Below, in pieces: positions 50,342-59,077 of a DNA stretch of 64,000 nucleotides; the first letter of the stretch is position 1, and every line of letters begins with the position of its first letter. Source of the stretch: CAYWFP01 sp964457365. GTDB lineage: Bacteria > Planctomycetota > SZUA-567. Where the stretch lies: the NCBI GenBank assembly GCA_964457365.1, contig CAYWFP010000001.1:62001-126000 (forward strand), written 5' to 3'. A model generated the notes under the pieces. It had not been told where the DNA came from. It did no database searches and worked only from the letters and a program-made list of their open reading frames with translations. The position numbers and the translations under genes were made by a program.

Positions 50342-51196
50342 CTATTTCGCCGCGCGGGCGATTTCCTCCCGGTAGGCTTCGCGCAGGCTGTCGGTGACCG
50401 GCCCCGGAACGGGCGCGAAGGTCTGCGTATCGAGCCGTTGCACCGGCGCCACTTCCAGCACGCAGGAGGTGAGGAAGAGCTCGCTCGCCTCGGCGAGGCG
50501 CGCGGGCGGGAGACGCTCCTCGTGGACGACGATGCCCAGCCGCGCGGCCAGGTGCATCACCGTCTCGCGGGCGATGCCCGGCACCAGCCCCTCGCTCGGC
50601 GGCGGCGTCACCAGCGTCCGGTCGATCACGGCGAAGAGGTTGGCCGCGTCGGTCTCCAGCGCGCAGCCCTCGTGGTCGAGCAGCAGCGCCTGGTCGGCGC
50701 CCGCCTGCTCGGCTTCGCGCCGGGCGGCGCGGTTGAAGACGTACCCGCTCAGGCAGTGCCGGGCCAGCGGCGCGCCGCGCAGGCGGCGTAGCGGCGAGCC
50801 CGCCAGCGCGATCCCCTCGGCGTAGTAACGTTCCTCGGGCAGGAACGGCTCGACGGTCAATATCGCGTTGGGCTCGGCCGCCTCCCTGCCGCCTTCGGGA
50901 TGCAGCGGGCCGGCGCTGACGGTGAGGCGGGCGATGGCGTCGGGACAGCGGTTGCGCTTGCAGAGTTCCTTGATGTCGTGCTCGAGCCGACGCTCGCCGA
51001 GGACGTGCGCTATCGGCAGCGGCCCGGCGGTGAGCGAGCGGGCCAGCCGGTCGACGTGGCGGCTCAACCGCAGCAGCTTGCCGCCGTAGACGCGCAACTC
51101 GGTGAAGCAACCCTCGCCGTAGAGGAAACCGCGGTCGGTGGCCTGGATGCGCGCCAGGTCGCGGTGGATCACCTCGCCGTTACGATTGACGTACAT
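50342..51196 (-). CDS. PLP fold-type IV aminotransferase/lyase-like protein lacking the PLP lysine
   Basis: A 284-residue protein of the BCAT/D-aminotransferase/ADC-lyase family: VNRNGEVIHRDLARIQATDR, GFLYGEGCFTELRVYGGKLL, GADQALLLDHEGCALETDAA with NLFAV, and ARETVMHLAARLGIVV. In the family a Lys sits about ten residues before a LARQEA-type motif; here the segment is PLARHCLSGYVFNRAARREA with Cys at that position and no nearby Lys. It may be inactive or use PLP differently. ATG 51196 is taken as start; MRAAM four codons earlier is possible. It overlaps the DUF1638 gene by 17 bases. Confidence 0.75.
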   Translation of the reverse strand: MYVNRNGEVIHRDLARIQATDRGFLYGEGCFTELRVYGGKLLRLSRHVDRLARSLTAGPLPIAHVLGERRLEHDIKELCKRNRCPDAIARLTVSAGPLHPEGGREAAEPNAILTVEPFLPEERYYAEGIALAGSPLRRLRGAPLARHCLSGYVFNRAARREAEQAGADQALLLDHEGCALETDAANLFAVIDRTLVTPPPSEGLVPGIARETVMHLAARLGIVVHEERLPPARLAEASELFLTSCVLEVAPVQRLDTQTFAPVPGPVTDSLREAYREEIARAAK

Positions 51197-51962
51197 GGCC
51201 GCACGCATCCGGTTGGCAGGGGCCGAGCACGGCGCAGTCGTGGGTGGCCCGGATCGCCTCGCCCGGCGCGAGTACCAGGAACTCCTCCTCCGGCCAGTCG
51301 CCCCGCAGCAGCATCCGCAGCAGACGGAAATCCACCTGCCGCTCCTCGTAGCGCCAGCCGTTCTCGCCGGCGAACTCCCGCACGCGCGCGCGGTCTTCCT
51401 CGACGCCGGCGTAATCGTCGAGCAGCATCACCGCGCGGGTGTAGTTGGCCTTCCACGCGTCGACCAGCGTCTCCATGAGGTACTCCGCCTCCTCCTCGCC
51501 GTATTCCTCGACGTATTGCCGGTAGAGGCGTTCGCGCTCCTCGGGGCTGGTCACCTCTTCGCCGGTGCCGTAGCCGTACCAGCCGTCGGTGTCGTCGCGG
51601 TGGAGAAAGCCGCGCGCGAACCAGTAGGTACCCGGCTCTTCCTCGTGCTCGCGCGCGTAACGCGCCTTGCCGCCGAGGTAGAGGGTGACGCAGTCGTGCG
51701 CGCGCGGGATCGCCAGCGGCACCGCCGGCGCTTGCAGGCCGAGCGTGCCGTTGCTGCAGAGGCCGTAGACTATCAGCAGCGCGTCGACGTCCGGCGGCGT
51801 TTCGGCGACGACGCTCCGGATCTGCGCGCGCAGCTTCTCGGGTTCGTTGTGCAGGCCCTGCTGGATAAAACGGAGCGACAGCTCCGCCGGCGATGCGGCG
51901 GCGAGCGCCCGCAGTTCCTTGTCCAGGACGTCGCAGGCGACGACGTGGTAGCGCGCGGCCAT
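51180..51962 (-). CDS. DUF1638 protein
   Basis: A 260-residue soluble protein. YHVVACDVLDKELRALAA, FIQQGLHNEPEKLRAQIRSV, ALLIVYGLCSNGTLGLQAPA, VPLAIPRAHDCVTLYLGG and GTYWFARGFLHRDD are DUF1638 hallmarks, including the YGLC and RAHDC cysteines that may bind a metal. The family often appears near corrinoid methyltransferases in anaerobes, but none is in this window. Function unknown. Confidence 0.82.
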   Translation of the reverse strand: MAARYHVVACDVLDKELRALAAASPAELSLRFIQQGLHNEPEKLRAQIRSVVAETPPDVDALLIVYGLCSNGTLGLQAPAVPLAIPRAHDCVTLYLGGKARYAREHEEEPGTYWFARGFLHRDDTDGWYGYGTGEEVTSPEERERLYRQYVEEYGEEEAEYLMETLVDAWKANYTRAVMLLDDYAGVEEDRARVREFAGENGWRYEERQVDFRLLRMLLRGDWPEEEFLVLAPGEAIRATHDCAVLGPCQPDACGHVRQS

Positions 51963-51985
51963 GACGGTCTCCGCGAGGGGGTCGG

Positions 51986-52459
51986 TTACCGGGACTTGTT
52001 GCGCAGGCGGTCGAGTTCGCCGCCCTGGGTGTCGCGGTCGTGGGTGACCCAGTTCTCGAGCTCATCGCCGAGGGCCCGGGAGTCGATCTGCAGGCCTTCG
52101 AGCTTCCGGTTGGGCTTCTCCGTCAGGGCGATCTCCAACTCGTTCTCGTTGGCCGCCACCGGCACCACCTCCGCCAGGCCGGTCATGAAGAGCACCTGCT
52201 CCACGCTCGGCGGCGGGCGCAGCAGCAGGAAGCGGAAGCCCGCGCTCTCCACCGATTCCAGGAAGGCGATGAAGTTGCCGAGCATGGTGGAGTTGACGTA
52301 GTCCACCGCGAAGAGGTCGATCACGTAGTTGCGGTCGATGCGTTCCTTGGGCGTGTGCAGGTAGGCCTCCAGCTCGCGGCTCTCGTAGGTGAAGGAGTCG
52401 AGCATGCCCTTGGGTTTGAGGATCCTGCAGTTGCCGCGCTCTTCGATTTCGATCGCCAT
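51986..52459 (-). CDS. STAS-domain protein (anti-sigma-antagonist-like)
   Basis: A 157-residue protein. Residues 1-108 are STAS: MAIEIEERGNCRILKPKGML, VIDLFAVDYVNSTMLGNFIA with Ser at the phospho-site, and ESVESAGFRFLLLRPPPSVE. The C-terminal 45 residues are charged and unrecognised. It lies between a LolA-like gene and DUF1638 on the same strand. It may be a further partner of an RsbW-type kinase. Confidence 0.75.
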   Translation of the reverse strand: MAIEIEERGNCRILKPKGMLDSFTYESRELEAYLHTPKERIDRNYVIDLFAVDYVNSTMLGNFIAFLESVESAGFRFLLLRPPPSVEQVLFMTGLAEVVPVAANENELEIALTEKPNRKLEGLQIDSRALGDELENWVTHDRDTQGGELDRLRNKSR

Positions 52460-52474
52460 ATGGTCCCCTCGGCA

Positions 52475-53407
52475 TTACCGCTTCTGCGCGGCCAGTTCCT
52501 TTTCCAGTTGCGCCTGTTCGATCTTCTTGCCGCTCTCGACCACGCGCATCTGCCCGGGCTTGTAGAGGTTGCCGAACCAGAAGTAATTCGGTTCGTACGC
52601 CGGCAGTGGCGGATTGGAGAGATTGGTCTGCACCAGTTCGAGTTCGCGTTCCTCGATTTCCTTCTTGCCCGGGACCATCTGCTCGGTGATCGGGTCGAAG
52701 GCCAGCTTGACCTTGACCTGGCGGATCTTCCACGGCAGGATCGTCTCCGGGCGCACCCAGATGACGATCTCGTCCCGCTCGGTCGGGATGGCGCCGTTGC
52801 CGGCGGGCTGCATCCGGCGTTTGAGTTCGAAGCGGTAGGTCGCCTCCGGCGCGCCCTCGTCGAGGAGGAAGCCGGCGATCTCGAACTCGTCGCGGAGCTC
52901 CTTGGCGCTGGCGATGGCCTGCCCGATGAGGAACGACGCCAGGTCGGTTCGCTTGCCTTTGCCGGCGGCGCTCTTGTGATGCATCCGCTCCACCAGTCGC
53001 TCGGGCTTGCCGGCCTCGTCGGGCGCCTGCGGATGCACTTCCCAGATGTGGGTCCCGTCGACGAGGAGCTTCCGGGCCTTCGTCATCGGCGGCAGCGGCT
53101 TGCCCGCGACGCGTACGCCGCGGTCGACCATGAGGAACCGGTCGGGCACCTTCGCGTCGATGAAGGCCAGCCGTTCGATCCAGGCGTTGGGGTTGAGAAT
53201 CGTTTTGCCCTTGGTGCGGGTGATCAGCGTGGCGCTGATGCGGGTCAATTTCTGCTGCTTTTCGAAGAAATCGTCGATCCAGGCGTCGGCCTCTTCCGCC
53301 GTGAGCTTGCGTTCGTCCGCGACTGTCTCCTCTGCCCAACAGCCCAACGAAAGCGCCAGCAGCGTGATCAACAGCGCGAAGGACACGGAGAGAATGCGCG
53401 TGCGCAT
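52475..53407 (-). CDS. LolA-like periplasmic lipoprotein-carrier-type protein
   Basis: A 310-residue exported protein (signal ILSVSFALLITLLALSLGCWA). EADAWIDDFFEKQQKLTRIS, NAWIERLAFIDAKVPDRFLM, RKLLVDGTHIWEVHP and IVIWVRPETILPWKIRQVKV follow the beta-sheet order of LolA/LppX folds, which carry lipid or lipoprotein in a hydrophobic cavity. A Cys near the signal cleavage site could instead make it a lipoprotein. It lies directly downstream of the RND exporter gene. Confidence 0.65.
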   Translation of the reverse strand: MRTRILSVSFALLITLLALSLGCWAEETVADERKLTAEEADAWIDDFFEKQQKLTRISATLITRTKGKTILNPNAWIERLAFIDAKVPDRFLMVDRGVRVAGKPLPPMTKARKLLVDGTHIWEVHPQAPDEAGKPERLVERMHHKSAAGKGKRTDLASFLIGQAIASAKELRDEFEIAGFLLDEGAPEATYRFELKRRMQPAGNGAIPTERDEIVIWVRPETILPWKIRQVKVKLAFDPITEQMVPGKKEIEERELELVQTNLSNPPLPAYEPNYFWFGNLYKPGQMRVVESGKKIEQAQLEKELAAQKR

Positions 53408-53470
53408 GCAGCCTGCCTCGTCATTACAAGGGTCCGATACAACTCATCTTAGCGCAGAGACCGCGGAGTG

Positions 53471-56400
53471 TCAATCGCTCCCCGCCGTTTTCGTTTCCGG
53501 TTTCGGCGGCGGCGCCAGGTACGGCAACAGCGCCGGGAAGACCACCAGGCTCGCCACCAGCACCGTCAGCAGCGCCAGCACCGACAGCAGCCCCAGCCCG
53601 GCGATGCTGTAAAGCCCCTCCAGGATCGCCACCGTCAGCGAACCGAAGCCGATCATGCTCGTCAGCGCCGTGATCATCAGCGCGCGCCCGGTCTCCACCA
53701 CCATCGGCGTGACGTTGCGGCCTTCCTCGAAGTAGCGGTTGACCAGGTGGATGCCGTTGTCGACGCCGAGGCCGATGATGATCGGCACGGTCAGCACGTT
53801 GATGAAGTTGAACGGGATCTCGAGCAGGCTCATGATGCCGAAGAAGAAGAGCAGCCCCAGCCCCACCGGCATGAAGCAGAAGATCACGCGCACGGGGTGG
53901 CGGATATAGAAGACCACCAGCACGCCCAGGCAGATGGCCACGATCCAGAAGGAGATGCCGATGAAGTCCTTCTTGACTACCTTGGCCAGCTCGTGCGCCA
54001 GCAGCGAGGTGCCGGTGACGGCCACCTTCGGGTCGTCGAAGACCGTCTCCGCGGAGGCGCCGTCGCGGCGCAGATCCAGGCGCGCGGAGAACTGCTTCAG
54101 CCACGACGTGCCGATCTTCGGCTCGCCGGTGAGGTTGTCCTCAGCGATGGGAAGATAGATGTTGGACTTGACGGTGAAGCCGGGGCGGTAGACGGTCACC
54201 GCCCTGACGCGCTGGTCCGGATCGGGGTACTTCGCCGGATCGGTCAGCGCCAGCAGCTCCGCCCGGGTCAACTCCGCGCCGGCGGGGTGGCGCCGGGTGA
54301 CGCCGTCGCGGGCGACCGCGTCTTTGGCCAGCGTGACCGGGAAGGCCTCGGCGGGGGGGAGCTCCTCCTTGAGATAGTAGGTCTGCCGCCGCTGGGCGAC
54401 GAAGCGCCGCACGAGCTGCCCCAGGCGCGTGCCGCGGAAGTCGCTCGGGAGGACCAGCGAGCGGTTCTTCACCCGCGCGGCGTGCGCTTCCAGCAGCGTC
54501 ACGTTGAAGCGGATCTCCCGATCCTGCAGCGCCTGCTCCGGGAGAATCGCCTTCAGATCCGCCAGGGCGCGCTCGAAGTCGATCTCGGCGAGCAGGTCCA
54601 GTCGCGCGCGCTGCACGCTCGGCGGCGGCAGGTAGCGGGTGACGCTGTCGTAGTCGAGGACGAGGCCGTCGTCCTTGAGCCTGTCGAGTTCGTTCTGGTA
54701 CGTCGCGGCCGTCTCCAGCGCGGCCTCCTCGTCGCGGCCCATGGCCAGGAAATACAGTTTGTTCGGGTTGCGCTTGGAGAACGCGCGGGCGATTTCGCCG
54801 TTGAGTTCGAAGGCGCGGTCGCGCGGGCGGAGCGTGGACATGCGCTTGTTGAAGTCCACCCCGCGCGTGGCGAGCGAGCCGATGCAGAGCGCGGCGAAGG
54901 CGCAGCCGGCCAGGGCCACCCCGGCGCGGTGGGCGGCGATGAAGCGGTCGATCCGCGGCAGCAGGAAGCCGGTGGGCTTGAGCGTCCGCGGGTTCTCGGG
55001 CTTGCGCGCGTTGCGCCAGCTGATGAGCGCGGGAAGGACGAAGCACATCGCCGGCACCGAGAGCGCGATGCCCACCCCGGCGAGGATGCCGAATTCCGCG
55101 AGCTGGCGGAAGCGCGTGACGTGGAGCGCCAGGAAGGCGCAGCAGGTTGTGGCCATGCCGATGATGACGCCCCAGCCGGTGTGCGCCAGTGACTCGCCGA
55201 AGGCCTCGGCCACGGCCAGGCCGCGCGCGCGCTCCTCGACGTAGCGGTTGTAGATGTGGACGGCGTAGTCCACCCCCAGGCCGATGAGCACCGCGGCGAA
55301 GCCGCAGGAGACGAGGTTCAACTGGCCGAAGAGCAGCCACCCCACCCCGCCGGTCCAGGAGACGATCATGAGCAGGGGCGCGCCGATATAGGCCAGCACT
55401 CCGTACCGGCGGAAGAAGTAGCCGAAGAAGAGCAGCACCCCCACCGCGCTCGTCGCCAGCGTTCCCAGCAGGACGCCGTTGAGCCGGTTCTCGTAGCCGC
55501 GGGCGATTTCGTAGCCGCCGCCGTATTCGATCCGGAAGCGCGTACGCGCCGCCTCGGTCAAGCCGCTCCATTCGGCCGGGCGCACCAGGTCCGGCGCGTC
55601 CAGTTCCAGCACCAGCCGGTTGAGCCGGAGCCGCAACGGCGCGGGCAGCTCGTTCCGCTCGGCCTGTTTGACCAGGTGCAGCAGGCCGAAGTGTTTCTCG
55701 TGACGCGTCGCGCGCGCCAAGTAGCTCGCGGTCGCTTCCGGGCGGCGCAGCGCGTGGTTGATCCAGCGCAGCAGGAGCCGCAGGTGCGCGCCATCGGCGT
55801 CCGCGTCGGCGGCGACGGCCTCGGCGGCCTCCAGGGCCTCCGGCGGCAGGTGCGGCCGGATCGCGCCCAGCATGCTTTCCGCTTCGTGCGCGGCGAGCAG
55901 TCGTTGCGCCAGCCTCGGCGCGTCGGGCAGGTCCGCCGGCGTCAGCGGCTTCGAGCCGTAGATGGTCTCCGCCACCGTCGTTGCGATCAGCTGCATGACA
56001 TGCTTGGAGAACTGGACGTTCTGCGCGGGGTAGCGCGGCTCGGCGATGATCAGCAGCATGCGCCTGTCGTCGTCGACGAGGTATTCCTCGTAGGTGTTGT
56101 CCTCCTGCTTCTGGCCCAGCAGGTGCTGCAGGTTGTCGCGGAAGACCTGCGCGACGCCCAGCAAATTCAGCCGGACCGCGCGGCGCGCCTCGTCGCTGAT
56201 CGGCTGGCCCAGGCGCTCGTTGGCGTTGACGATGGACGCCTCGATCGCCTCGCGCGAGGCGAGCAGTTTCCGCACCCGCTCGATGCCCGCCTCGTCCAGC
56301 AGCAGCAGTCCCCAGCGCGGCAGCTCCTGCTCGAGAAGCTGCTTCTTCTCGTCCTTGGCGAGCTTGCGGCAGAAGGCGTCGTTGAACTCGTCGCGGCGCC

Positions 56401-56710
56401 GCAGCCGCCGGGCGATCTCGTCGGCGAGAGGCTTGACCGTGCGCAAACTCTCGTCCGTGGCGTCGGGGTCGAGCCAGAAGACGACGACCGCTTCGTCGGC
56501 GGCGCCGAAGTCGGTGATGGCGCGAGTGAAGGCGCGCGCGGCGGGGATCTTCTGCGGCAACATGCGAGCGACGTTGAAGGTGCTCGTCGTGCCGTGCCAG
56601 AGGATCGGCACCAGCGCCGCAACCGTCAGCGTCAGGGCCAGGAGCACCACGGGCCGGTAGTGCGTGCAGGCGATGCGGGCGACGGCGCGGAGGAGGCTGG
56701 TGCGAGTCAC
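53471..56710 (-). CDS. MMPL/RND-family exporter
   Basis: A 1079-residue transporter with the two-fold RND layout: TM1 near 15-33 (YRPVVLLALTLTVAALVPIL), a large periplasmic loop, then TM2-6 with LIGLGVDYAVHIYNRYVEER, ATTCCAFLALHVTRF and GILAGVGIALSVPAMCFVLP. TM7 is near residue 600 and the final block has IIGLGVDNGIHLVNRYFEEG with MIGFGSLTVAILEGLYSIAG. The GxGVDxxIHxxxR motifs supply proton-relay Asp residues of MMPL/HpnN-type exporters. Start GTG 56710 overlaps the previous stop (GTGA). Flanking LolB- and LolA-like genes suggest lipid export to the outer membrane. Confidence 0.9.
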   Translation of the reverse strand: MTRTSLLRAVARIACTHYRPVVLLALTLTVAALVPILWHGTTSTFNVARMLPQKIPAARAFTRAITDFGAADEAVVVFWLDPDATDESLRTVKPLADEIARRLRRRDEFNDAFCRKLAKDEKKQLLEQELPRWGLLLLDEAGIERVRKLLASREAIEASIVNANERLGQPISDEARRAVRLNLLGVAQVFRDNLQHLLGQKQEDNTYEEYLVDDDRRMLLIIAEPRYPAQNVQFSKHVMQLIATTVAETIYGSKPLTPADLPDAPRLAQRLLAAHEAESMLGAIRPHLPPEALEAAEAVAADADADGAHLRLLLRWINHALRRPEATASYLARATRHEKHFGLLHLVKQAERNELPAPLRLRLNRLVLELDAPDLVRPAEWSGLTEAARTRFRIEYGGGYEIARGYENRLNGVLLGTLATSAVGVLLFFGYFFRRYGVLAYIGAPLLMIVSWTGGVGWLLFGQLNLVSCGFAAVLIGLGVDYAVHIYNRYVEERARGLAVAEAFGESLAHTGWGVIIGMATTCCAFLALHVTRFRQLAEFGILAGVGIALSVPAMCFVLPALISWRNARKPENPRTLKPTGFLLPRIDRFIAAHRAGVALAGCAFAALCIGSLATRGVDFNKRMSTLRPRDRAFELNGEIARAFSKRNPNKLYFLAMGRDEEAALETAATYQNELDRLKDDGLVLDYDSVTRYLPPPSVQRARLDLLAEIDFERALADLKAILPEQALQDREIRFNVTLLEAHAARVKNRSLVLPSDFRGTRLGQLVRRFVAQRRQTYYLKEELPPAEAFPVTLAKDAVARDGVTRRHPAGAELTRAELLALTDPAKYPDPDQRVRAVTVYRPGFTVKSNIYLPIAEDNLTGEPKIGTSWLKQFSARLDLRRDGASAETVFDDPKVAVTGTSLLAHELAKVVKKDFIGISFWIVAICLGVLVVFYIRHPVRVIFCFMPVGLGLLFFFGIMSLLEIPFNFINVLTVPIIIGLGVDNGIHLVNRYFEEGRNVTPMVVETGRALMITALTSMIGFGSLTVAILEGLYSIAGLGLLSVLALLTVLVASLVVFPALLPYLAPPPKPETKTAGSD

Positions 56711-57597
56711 TCGAGTTCGTCCTCGCCCGTCGGCGATTCCTCGGGTTCGTCGCTCTTCATGCGGATGTCCTTCAGCGGCATACGCCGTTCGCCGCCGGAG
56801 AGCGAGAGGGTGAAGGGGCCGACCTCGCCGTTGGCCTGCAGATCGGAGAAGTGGAGCTGTACCTCGCGGCTCTCCTGCGGCCAGATGAGCCGCAGCGACA
56901 GCGGCACCATCGGCTCCTCGCCACCGGGAGGCTGCTGGCCGGTGAAGTCGCTGAGCGGCCGGTACTTGCTGTAGAGTTCCCGCAGCTTCACCTCGCCCGA
57001 GGCGTTGACGTGCTCGATGCCGTGGAGCAGGTAGCTGCCGTCCTCGACGATGAAACGCAGGTGCGGGCGGTCGTCGGGATTCTTCTCCGTCAGGATCACG
57101 TTGCGCCGGCCGGTCAGGTGGGCGCGGATTTCGTGATACTTCCACGCGCGTTGCCGCAGCGCCGGGTCGAAGCCGAAGAGGCGGTTGAGCAGTTCCTCCG
57201 GGCCGAGTTGGATATTGGCCCGGCGCGAATCCTCCACCGAACCGACGTAGAGTATCTTCTCGCTCGGCACCAGCATGGCGATCTTGTTGCCCCGCACCAC
57301 CGCGTCGAAGACCTCGATGCGGTCGCCCATCTTGGTCGCGTGGATGTGCAGGTCCTTGGGCCGGCGGGCGATGATCTCGGCGTCGAAGGTGAGGAAGAAG
57401 TTGTTCTTCCAGTCGCGGATCTTCATCGTCGCCGCGCCCTTCAGCGAGTCGATCGCCGCACGCTGCGCCAGCGCCTGCCGAGCCAATGCCTCCGGCGGGT
57501 CCTTGGGGAACTTGTTGCTGAAGACGCAGCCGGCCAGGCCCAAGAGCATCGCCAGGACGGTCGCCGCTTTCGAAAGATTGGCCAGACTCGACACCAT
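56707..57597 (-). CDS. LolB/DUF4292-like outer-membrane lipoprotein
   Basis: A 296-residue lipoprotein (TVLAMLLGLAGCVFS, Cys at about 24). The ~240 residues after it form a LolB/LolA-like half-barrel: AAIDSLKGAATMKIRDWKNN, FDAVVRGNKIAMLVPSEKIL, GPEELLNRLFGFDP and VQLHFSDLQANGEVGPFTLS. It should receive a lipid or lipoprotein at the outer membrane. The ATG at 57597 is the last one before the lipobox; longer in-frame starts would put it too far from the N-terminus. It overlaps the RND gene (GTGA). Confidence 0.7.
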   Translation of the reverse strand: MVSSLANLSKAATVLAMLLGLAGCVFSNKFPKDPPEALARQALAQRAAIDSLKGAATMKIRDWKNNFFLTFDAEIIARRPKDLHIHATKMGDRIEVFDAVVRGNKIAMLVPSEKILYVGSVEDSRRANIQLGPEELLNRLFGFDPALRQRAWKYHEIRAHLTGRRNVILTEKNPDDRPHLRFIVEDGSYLLHGIEHVNASGEVKLRELYSKYRPLSDFTGQQPPGGEEPMVPLSLRLIWPQESREVQLHFSDLQANGEVGPFTLSLSGGERRMPLKDIRMKSDEPEESPTGEDELE

Positions 57598-57640
57598 CGC
57601 GTTCGCCGCTCGCCTCCGCGCGTCGCCGGAGGGATCAAGA

Positions 57641-57666
57641 CAAAAAGGAAGCCATCGAAGGCTCCC
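57641..57666 (-). terminator. terminator-like hairpin in the leader of the LolB-like/RND operon
   Basis: Minus strand GGGAGCC (57666-57660), loop TTCGAT, GGCTTCC (57653-57647) with one G-U pair, then five T. It sits 44 bases before the start of the first gene and downstream of a promoter, so it could be an attenuator. Confidence 0.55.
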
Positions 57667-57682
57667 CGGATATAAGGCCATC

Positions 57683-57711
57683 AGTCTATCCGACCGCCCC
57701 TTCGCGGACAA
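57683..57711 (-). promoter_or_regulatory. promoter of the LolB-like/RND operon
   Basis: Minus strand TTGTCC (57711-57706), 17 bases, TAGACT (57688-57683). The start near 57676 would lie about 10 bases before the hairpin. Confidence 0.5.
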
Positions 57712-57818
57712 GGGATTTTTGCCCGCGCGGCGATCTTCGCGATTCAAACCGGTTCGGCGTGACGCCTGGCGCCCGTGGCGTTATAATCGGTCATCGTCTT
57801 GCTTTCGCGGAGAAAGCC

Positions 57819-58781
57819 ATGCCCAGGCGCCGCTACGCGCCCGAAAGCGTCCATGCGTTCCGTTTGTCCCGCACGGTCGGTCCGCGGCCGATGTTGCCGT
57901 ATCTGCGTGCGCGGCTGGGGCTTCCGGAGAATCTCGTGCGCCGGTTGATCCGGCAGGGCGCTGTCCGCGTCGAGAGCGCGGTGGTGGACGATCCGGAGAA
58001 CGTTGTCGACTGGCAGGCCGGCACTTGCTGCGAGGTCCGCTTTCCCGCCGACTGGCCGCCGCATCTGCAACCGACGCCGATGAATCTGCGGATTCTGTAC
58101 GAAGACGCGTACCTCGTGGCGCTGGACAAGCCGCCGCGGCAGATCGTTCACCCCGCGCGCGGCTACATGAATGGCGGCACGCTGCAGAACGGTCTGCTGT
58201 ATCGCTACCGGAACCAGCGGGACAACGCGGGCTTCCGCGTCGCGCCGGCGCACCGTCTCGACCGCGACACCAGCGGCGTCATCGTCTTCGCCCGCACGCG
58301 CGGGGCGTACCGCGCCCTGGTCGCTTGTTTCGCCGCACGCGAAACGGAGAAAACCTATTGGGCGCTCGTGCACGGCGTGCCGGACTGGGCCGAGGCGGTT
58401 GTCGATGCGCCGATCGGGCTCGATCCGCAAGAGCCGAAGAGATGCGCGATCGTTCCCGCCGCCGACGGTGGCAAGAATGCGCGCACGGCCTTGAAGGCGG
58501 TCGAAGCCGGCGGCGGCTGGGCGTGGGTCGAGGCCAGGCCGCTGACGGGGCGGCCGCACCAGGTGCGGGTGCATCTCGTGCACGCGGGGCACCCGGTTCT
58601 CGGCGACCGCGATTACCATCCCGCCGCCACGCACCCCATCGACCGGCAGGCGCTGCATGCCGCGCGGCTGGTGCTGGCGCATCCGATTACCGGCGAGACG
58701 CTCGAGCTGACCGCCCCGCTGCCGCCGGATATGGCGGAGTTGCTCGCCCGCCTCCGGCAGTCGAGGGTTGACGAAGCGTAA
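57819..58781 (+). CDS. RluA-family rRNA/tRNA pseudouridine synthase
   Basis: A 320-residue enzyme making pseudouridine in RNA. An S4-like N-terminus (LPYLRARLGLPENLVRRLIR, QGAVRVESAVV) precedes the catalytic domain with ILYEDAYLVALDKPPRQIVH, HRLDRDTSGVIVFART (catalytic Asp148) and ARPLTGRPHQVRVHLVHAGH. A TATAAT at 57782-57787, without a good -35, is just upstream; GGAGAAAG precedes the ATG. The target base is not clear from sequence alone. Confidence 0.92.
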   Translation: MPRRRYAPESVHAFRLSRTVGPRPMLPYLRARLGLPENLVRRLIRQGAVRVESAVVDDPENVVDWQAGTCCEVRFPADWPPHLQPTPMNLRILYEDAYLVALDKPPRQIVHPARGYMNGGTLQNGLLYRYRNQRDNAGFRVAPAHRLDRDTSGVIVFARTRGAYRALVACFAARETEKTYWALVHGVPDWAEAVVDAPIGLDPQEPKRCAIVPAADGGKNARTALKAVEAGGGWAWVEARPLTGRPHQVRVHLVHAGHPVLGDRDYHPAATHPIDRQALHAARLVLAHPITGETLELTAPLPPDMAELLARLRQSRVDEA

Positions 58782-59012
58782 CCCGGCCCGTAGGGGGCCG
58801 ACGCGACGGCCGTCTTCCTCGTTGCGCCTCCGCACCGAGCGGCGTATCGCCGCGGACAAGCAGGCCACTTGTATACGATATGCTGTCGTCTTTACCGCGG
58901 GCATGTGGCAAAACGAAGACGAAATTCTGAAATTGTTACTTAACGGGTCCCAACCGATAATACGTGCGGATCGCCCGCCGCCGAAATTCCCCGACCGGTT
59001 TTCGCTTGCCAG

Positions 59013-59041
59013 GTGACACGGATGGCGTTACCCGGTATACT
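59013..59041 (+). promoter_or_regulatory. promoter of the receiver-PilZ-like gene
   Basis: GTGACA (59013-59018), 17 bases, TATACT (59036-59041); both boxes match 5 of 6. A second candidate, TTGTTA-17-GATAAT, lies at 58933-58961. The gap 58782-59077 otherwise shows no gene. Confidence 0.65.
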
Positions 59042-59077
59042 GAAGTCTTTGTCGACTCCCGCAGAGGACCTGGCGCG

